From the NCBI GenBank assembly GCA_016870455.1, contig VGBN01000010.1, forward strand, positions 1 to 38,433: DNA of 38,433 bases. The letters run 5' to 3'. Each line of letters opens with the position of its first letter. The stretch's first letter is position 1. Below are positions 35,545-38,433 of the stretch, in pieces. A program made the translations under genes and the position numbers. The notes below the pieces were generated by a model, which did no database searches, had not been told where the DNA came from, and worked only from the letters and a program-made list of their open reading frames with translations. Source of the stretch: Actinomycetota bacterium (GTDB lineage: Bacteria > Actinomycetota > Actinomycetes > Nanopelagicales > Nanopelagicaceae).

Positions 35545-36750
35545 ATGGAATCAAACGCTCAAGAGCGGGTAAAAGTAGGTCAGGTTTTACAGGTTGAGAT
35601 TGGTCCTGTGGCACATGGCGGACATTTTATTGCAAGACATAACGGACAAGTTATTTTTGTTAGACATGGCATTTCAAATGAGATTGCAAATATTAAAATT
35701 ACTTCCGTCACCTCAAAAATTGCTCACGCAGATGTCATTGAGGTAATCCAAGCTAGTCCCAACCGAGTTGAACCACCATGTAAATATGCGGGCAAATGTG
35801 GTGGTTGCGATTTTCAACATATCAATCTAAGCGCGCAGCGAGAGTTGAAATCTGCAGTTATAAAGGAGCAGTTCGTAAGAATTGGAAGAATAGATTTAGC
35901 ATCACTTGGTTTTGAGATTGATGTAAAAGGATTTGAGCCCCAGAATGGATTACATTGGCGTACCCGAATGGATTTTGCAGTATCTGCTAACGGGCAGATT
36001 GGATTTTTTGGCGCTAGAAGTAATCAAGTTGTGGAGGTAAAAGATTGCTTAATCGCCGACACTCGAATTAGTGTAAGTGAACTAGCTAGCCGGGCTTGGA
36101 AGTCAGATGCCAAGGTAGAGGTGGCAGTCTCTACCGCCAACGAGGTATCAATTACTAGATCTGGTCGAAGCATTAGTGGCCCTACTCAATTAGTTGAAAA
36201 GGTTGGTCCTCACTCGCTAACAATCTCACCTGCTTCATTTTGGCAAAGCCATAAGGCAGCTCCGGTTGAGTTGGTAAAAGCTGCTCTGCGCATGTTGGAG
36301 GCAAAATCAGGAGATCATCTCTTAGATTTGTATTCAGGAGTTGGATTATTTGCAGCTGCATTACTTAAAGAGGTTGGCGATCAAGGATTCATCACTTTGA
36401 TTGAGAGTGATAAAACTGCCGTAGCGGATGCTAGAAGAAATTTTGCTGGTAGAGAGAATGTAAAGATTTTGCAAGGTTTGGTTGCCCAGCAATTGCCAAT
36501 TGTCAAAAAGGCAGACTTAATTTTATTAGATCCACCAAGAACTGGTGCAGGAGAGATTGCAATTAAACAAATGATTAAATTTACTCCACGCAAAATTGTT
36601 TATGTTGCCTGTGATCCTGCCGCTTTGGCGCGAGATGCAAAAACCTTGATCGATTCCGGTTATAAGTTGGATCACATTGAGGCCTTTGATCTTTTCCCAA
36701 TGACTCAGCACATCGAGTGCGTGGCTGGATTTTCACCGGCAAAGAGATAG
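35545..36750 (+). CDS. Class I SAM-dependent RNA methyltransferase with TRAM domain (TrmA/RumA type)
   Basis: N-terminal TRAM; CKYAGKCGGCDFQH Fe-S cysteines; LDLYSGVGLFAAAL; LDPPRTGAG; YVACDPAALARD. Confidence 0.9.
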   Translation: MESNAQERVKVGQVLQVEIGPVAHGGHFIARHNGQVIFVRHGISNEIANIKITSVTSKIAHADVIEVIQASPNRVEPPCKYAGKCGGCDFQHINLSAQRELKSAVIKEQFVRIGRIDLASLGFEIDVKGFEPQNGLHWRTRMDFAVSANGQIGFFGARSNQVVEVKDCLIADTRISVSELASRAWKSDAKVEVAVSTANEVSITRSGRSISGPTQLVEKVGPHSLTISPASFWQSHKAAPVELVKAALRMLEAKSGDHLLDLYSGVGLFAAALLKEVGDQGFITLIESDKTAVADARRNFAGRENVKILQGLVAQQLPIVKKADLILLDPPRTGAGEIAIKQMIKFTPRKIVYVACDPAALARDAKTLIDSGYKLDHIEAFDLFPMTQHIECVAGFSPAKR

Positions 36751-36752
36751 GA

Positions 36753-36774
36753 TTGGCAACGAATTGGTAACGAA
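36753..36774 (+). repeat. Tandem 11-bp direct repeat upstream of acnA
   Basis: TTGGCAACGAA-TTGGTAACGAA, one mismatch. Confidence 0.6.
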
Positions 36775-36788
36775 AGAGGTGTGGGGCG

Positions 36789-38433
36789 TTGAGTAAAAAC
36801 TCATTTAACTCCAAGACCACGCTGGAAGTAGCGGGAAAAAGCTACGAAATATTTGATATCAAAGGATTTCCTGAGGCTAAAGATCTTCCTTTCAGCTTAA
36901 AAATTCTTTTGGAAAATCTTTTGCGAACTGAAGATGGAGCAAATATCACCAGTGCGCAGATTAAAAAATTAGCTAATTGGGATCCATCGGTTGAACCAGA
37001 TACTGAGATTCAATTCACCCCAGCCCGTGTAATCATGCAGGACTTTACTGGTGTGCCTTGTATTGTCGATTTGGCAACCATGCGAGAGGCAATTGCCGAC
37101 TTAGGTGGTGATCCAGCTCGAGTTAATCCACTATCACCAGCAGAGTTGGTGATTGATCACTCAGTAATTGCAGATTTGTTTGGTACCAAGGATTCTTTTG
37201 AAAAAAATGTTGATATTGAGTATCAGCGAAATAAAGAGCGATATCGCTTCTTGCGATGGGGGCAGAGCGCATTTGATGAGTTCAAGGTGGTTCCACCTGG
37301 CACTGGAATTGTGCACCAGGTGAATATTGAGTATCTAGCCCGTGTAGTCATGAGTAGAAAAGTTGATGGATCTCTCAGAGCTTATCCCGATACAGTGGTT
37401 GGAACAGATTCACATACCACCATGGTCAATGGTTTGGGAGTTTTAGGCTGGGGAGTAGGTGGAATTGAGGCAGAGGCTGCTCTGCTTGGTCAGCCAGTAT
37501 CAATGTTGATTCCTAAGGTTGTTGGTTTTAAGTTAAATGGAAAACTACCAATTGGCACAACTGCAACAGATTTGGTTTTGACTATAACTCAAATGTTGAG
37601 AAAACATGGAGTGGTAGGAAAGTTTGTGGAGTTTTATGGCCCAGGAGTTTCAGCACTTCCTATGGCCAACCGAGCCACAATCGGAAATATGTCCCCTGAG
37701 TATGGCTCTACCTGTGCAATTTTCCCAATTGATGAAGAGACAATTAAATATCTAAAGTTAACCGGAAGGTCCTCTGAGCAACTTAAGTTAGTGGAAGAGT
37801 ATGCAAAGTTTAATGGACTTTGGCATGATCCAGATGCAGCACCTAGATTCTCTGAAAAACTAGAATTAGATTTATCTACAGTTGTGCCATCAATTGCAGG
37901 TCCAAAACGCCCACAAGATCGAATCTCTTTATCTGATGCTAAAAGATCTTATCAAGATGTTTTGCCCTCTTACTTTAGTGATAAAACAAACAAAAATAAG
38001 ATTGATGTAAAAGTAAATGGTAAGGCGACTACTATTTCAAATGGCGATGTGGTGATCGCATCCATCACCTCATGTACTAATACTTCAAATCCATCGGTAA
38101 TGATTGGCGCCGCTTTGTTAGCTAAAAAAGCGGTTGAAAAAGGTTTAACCAGTAAGCCCTGGGTAAAAACTACCTTGGCACCAGGTTCTAAAGTGGTGAC
38201 AGATTATTATGATCGAGCTGGCTTAACTACCTATATGGATAAGTTAGGTTTTAACTTAGTTGGGTATGGCTGTGTTACATGTATCGGAAACTCCGGGCCA
38301 CTACCGGTTGAGATAAGTAAAGCGGTAAATGAAAATGATTTGGCAGTATCTGCTGTTTTATCTGGAAATCGTAATTTTGAGGGAAGAATCTCACCTGATG
38401 TAAAGATGAACTACCTAGCTTCACCGCCTTTAG
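36789..38433 (+). CDS. acnA: Aconitate hydratase, N-terminal part (runs off window)
   Basis: TTG start; [82 protein letters not shown]. Confidence 0.95.
   Translation, partial: MSKNSFNSKTTLEVAGKSYEIFDIKGFPEAKDLPFSLKILLENLLRTEDGANITSAQIKKLANWDPSVEPDTEIQFTPARVIMQDFTGVPCIVDLATMREAIADLGGDPARVNPLSPAELVIDHSVIADLFGTKDSFEKNVDIEYQRNKERYRFLRWGQSAFDEFKVVPPGTGIVHQVNIEYLARVVMSRKVDGSLRAYPDTVVGTDSHTTMVNGLGVLGWGVGGIEAEAALLGQPVSMLIPKVVGFKLNGKLPIGTTATDLVLTITQMLRKHGVVGKFVEFYGPGVSALPMANRATIGNMSPEYGSTCAIFPIDEETIKYLKLTGRSSEQLKLVEEYAKFNGLWHDPDAAPRFSEKLELDLSTVVPSIAGPKRPQDRISLSDAKRSYQDVLPSYFSDKTNKNKIDVKVNGKATTISNGDVVIASITSCTNTSNPSVMIGAALLAKKAVEKGLTSKPWVKTTLAPGSKVVTDYYDRAGLTTYMDKLGFNLVGYGCVTCIGNSGPLPVEISKAVNENDLAVSAVLSGNRNFEGRISPDVKMNYLASPPL

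Noticed and set aside
1-38433. CRISPR arrays, transposases, integrases, prophage genes, tRNA genes
   Set aside because: No regularly spaced repeats, no mobile-element proteins in the ORF track, and no tRNA-like cloverleaf noticed in intergenic gaps; short gaps were only inspected by eye

Overview
This is a low-GC actinobacterial chromosome segment. Gene content and order resemble streamlined freshwater or marine Actinobacteria; that taxonomic guess comes from protein families only. It is densely coding, with about 40 supported CDS and no tRNA, rRNA, CRISPR array or mobile element that I could recognise. Left third (1-12.5 kb): the 3' end of a class II ribonucleotide reductase, then a catabolic island. 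The island has a D-amino-acid deaminase/D-threonine-aldolase-like enzyme, RidA, an SDR, an N-acyl-D-amino-acid deacylase, an ABC sugar-type importer without an ATPase, an uncharacterised intracellular TIM-barrel/glycosidase-like protein and an atypical DHDPS-family protein. An opposing amino-sugar operon follows (NagA, GlcNAc-kinase-like, SIS deaminase). Together these suggest scavenging of N-acylated D-amino-acid or amino-sugar material, possibly peptidoglycan-derived. Middle (12.7-26.8 kb): NUDIX, small secreted proteins, alanine dehydrogenase, a SAM-IV-type riboswitch ahead of metY-metX, the principal sigma factor, CDGSH protein, topoisomerase IV B, ABC-F ATPase and an unusually short topoisomerase IV A. 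Right third (26.8-38.4 kb): phosphatase, SepH, IMPase, an rplS-khpA-rimM-trmD block of unusual order, DUF4193, DUF3093, thioesterase, dut, DUF3159, two TrkA proteins, an RNA methyltransferase and the start of aconitase. The most interesting points are the D-amino-acid/amino-sugar island with its unknown enzymes, structured RNAs around the solute-binding-protein gene, ParC without a C-terminal domain, and the displaced rplS with a long C-terminal extension.
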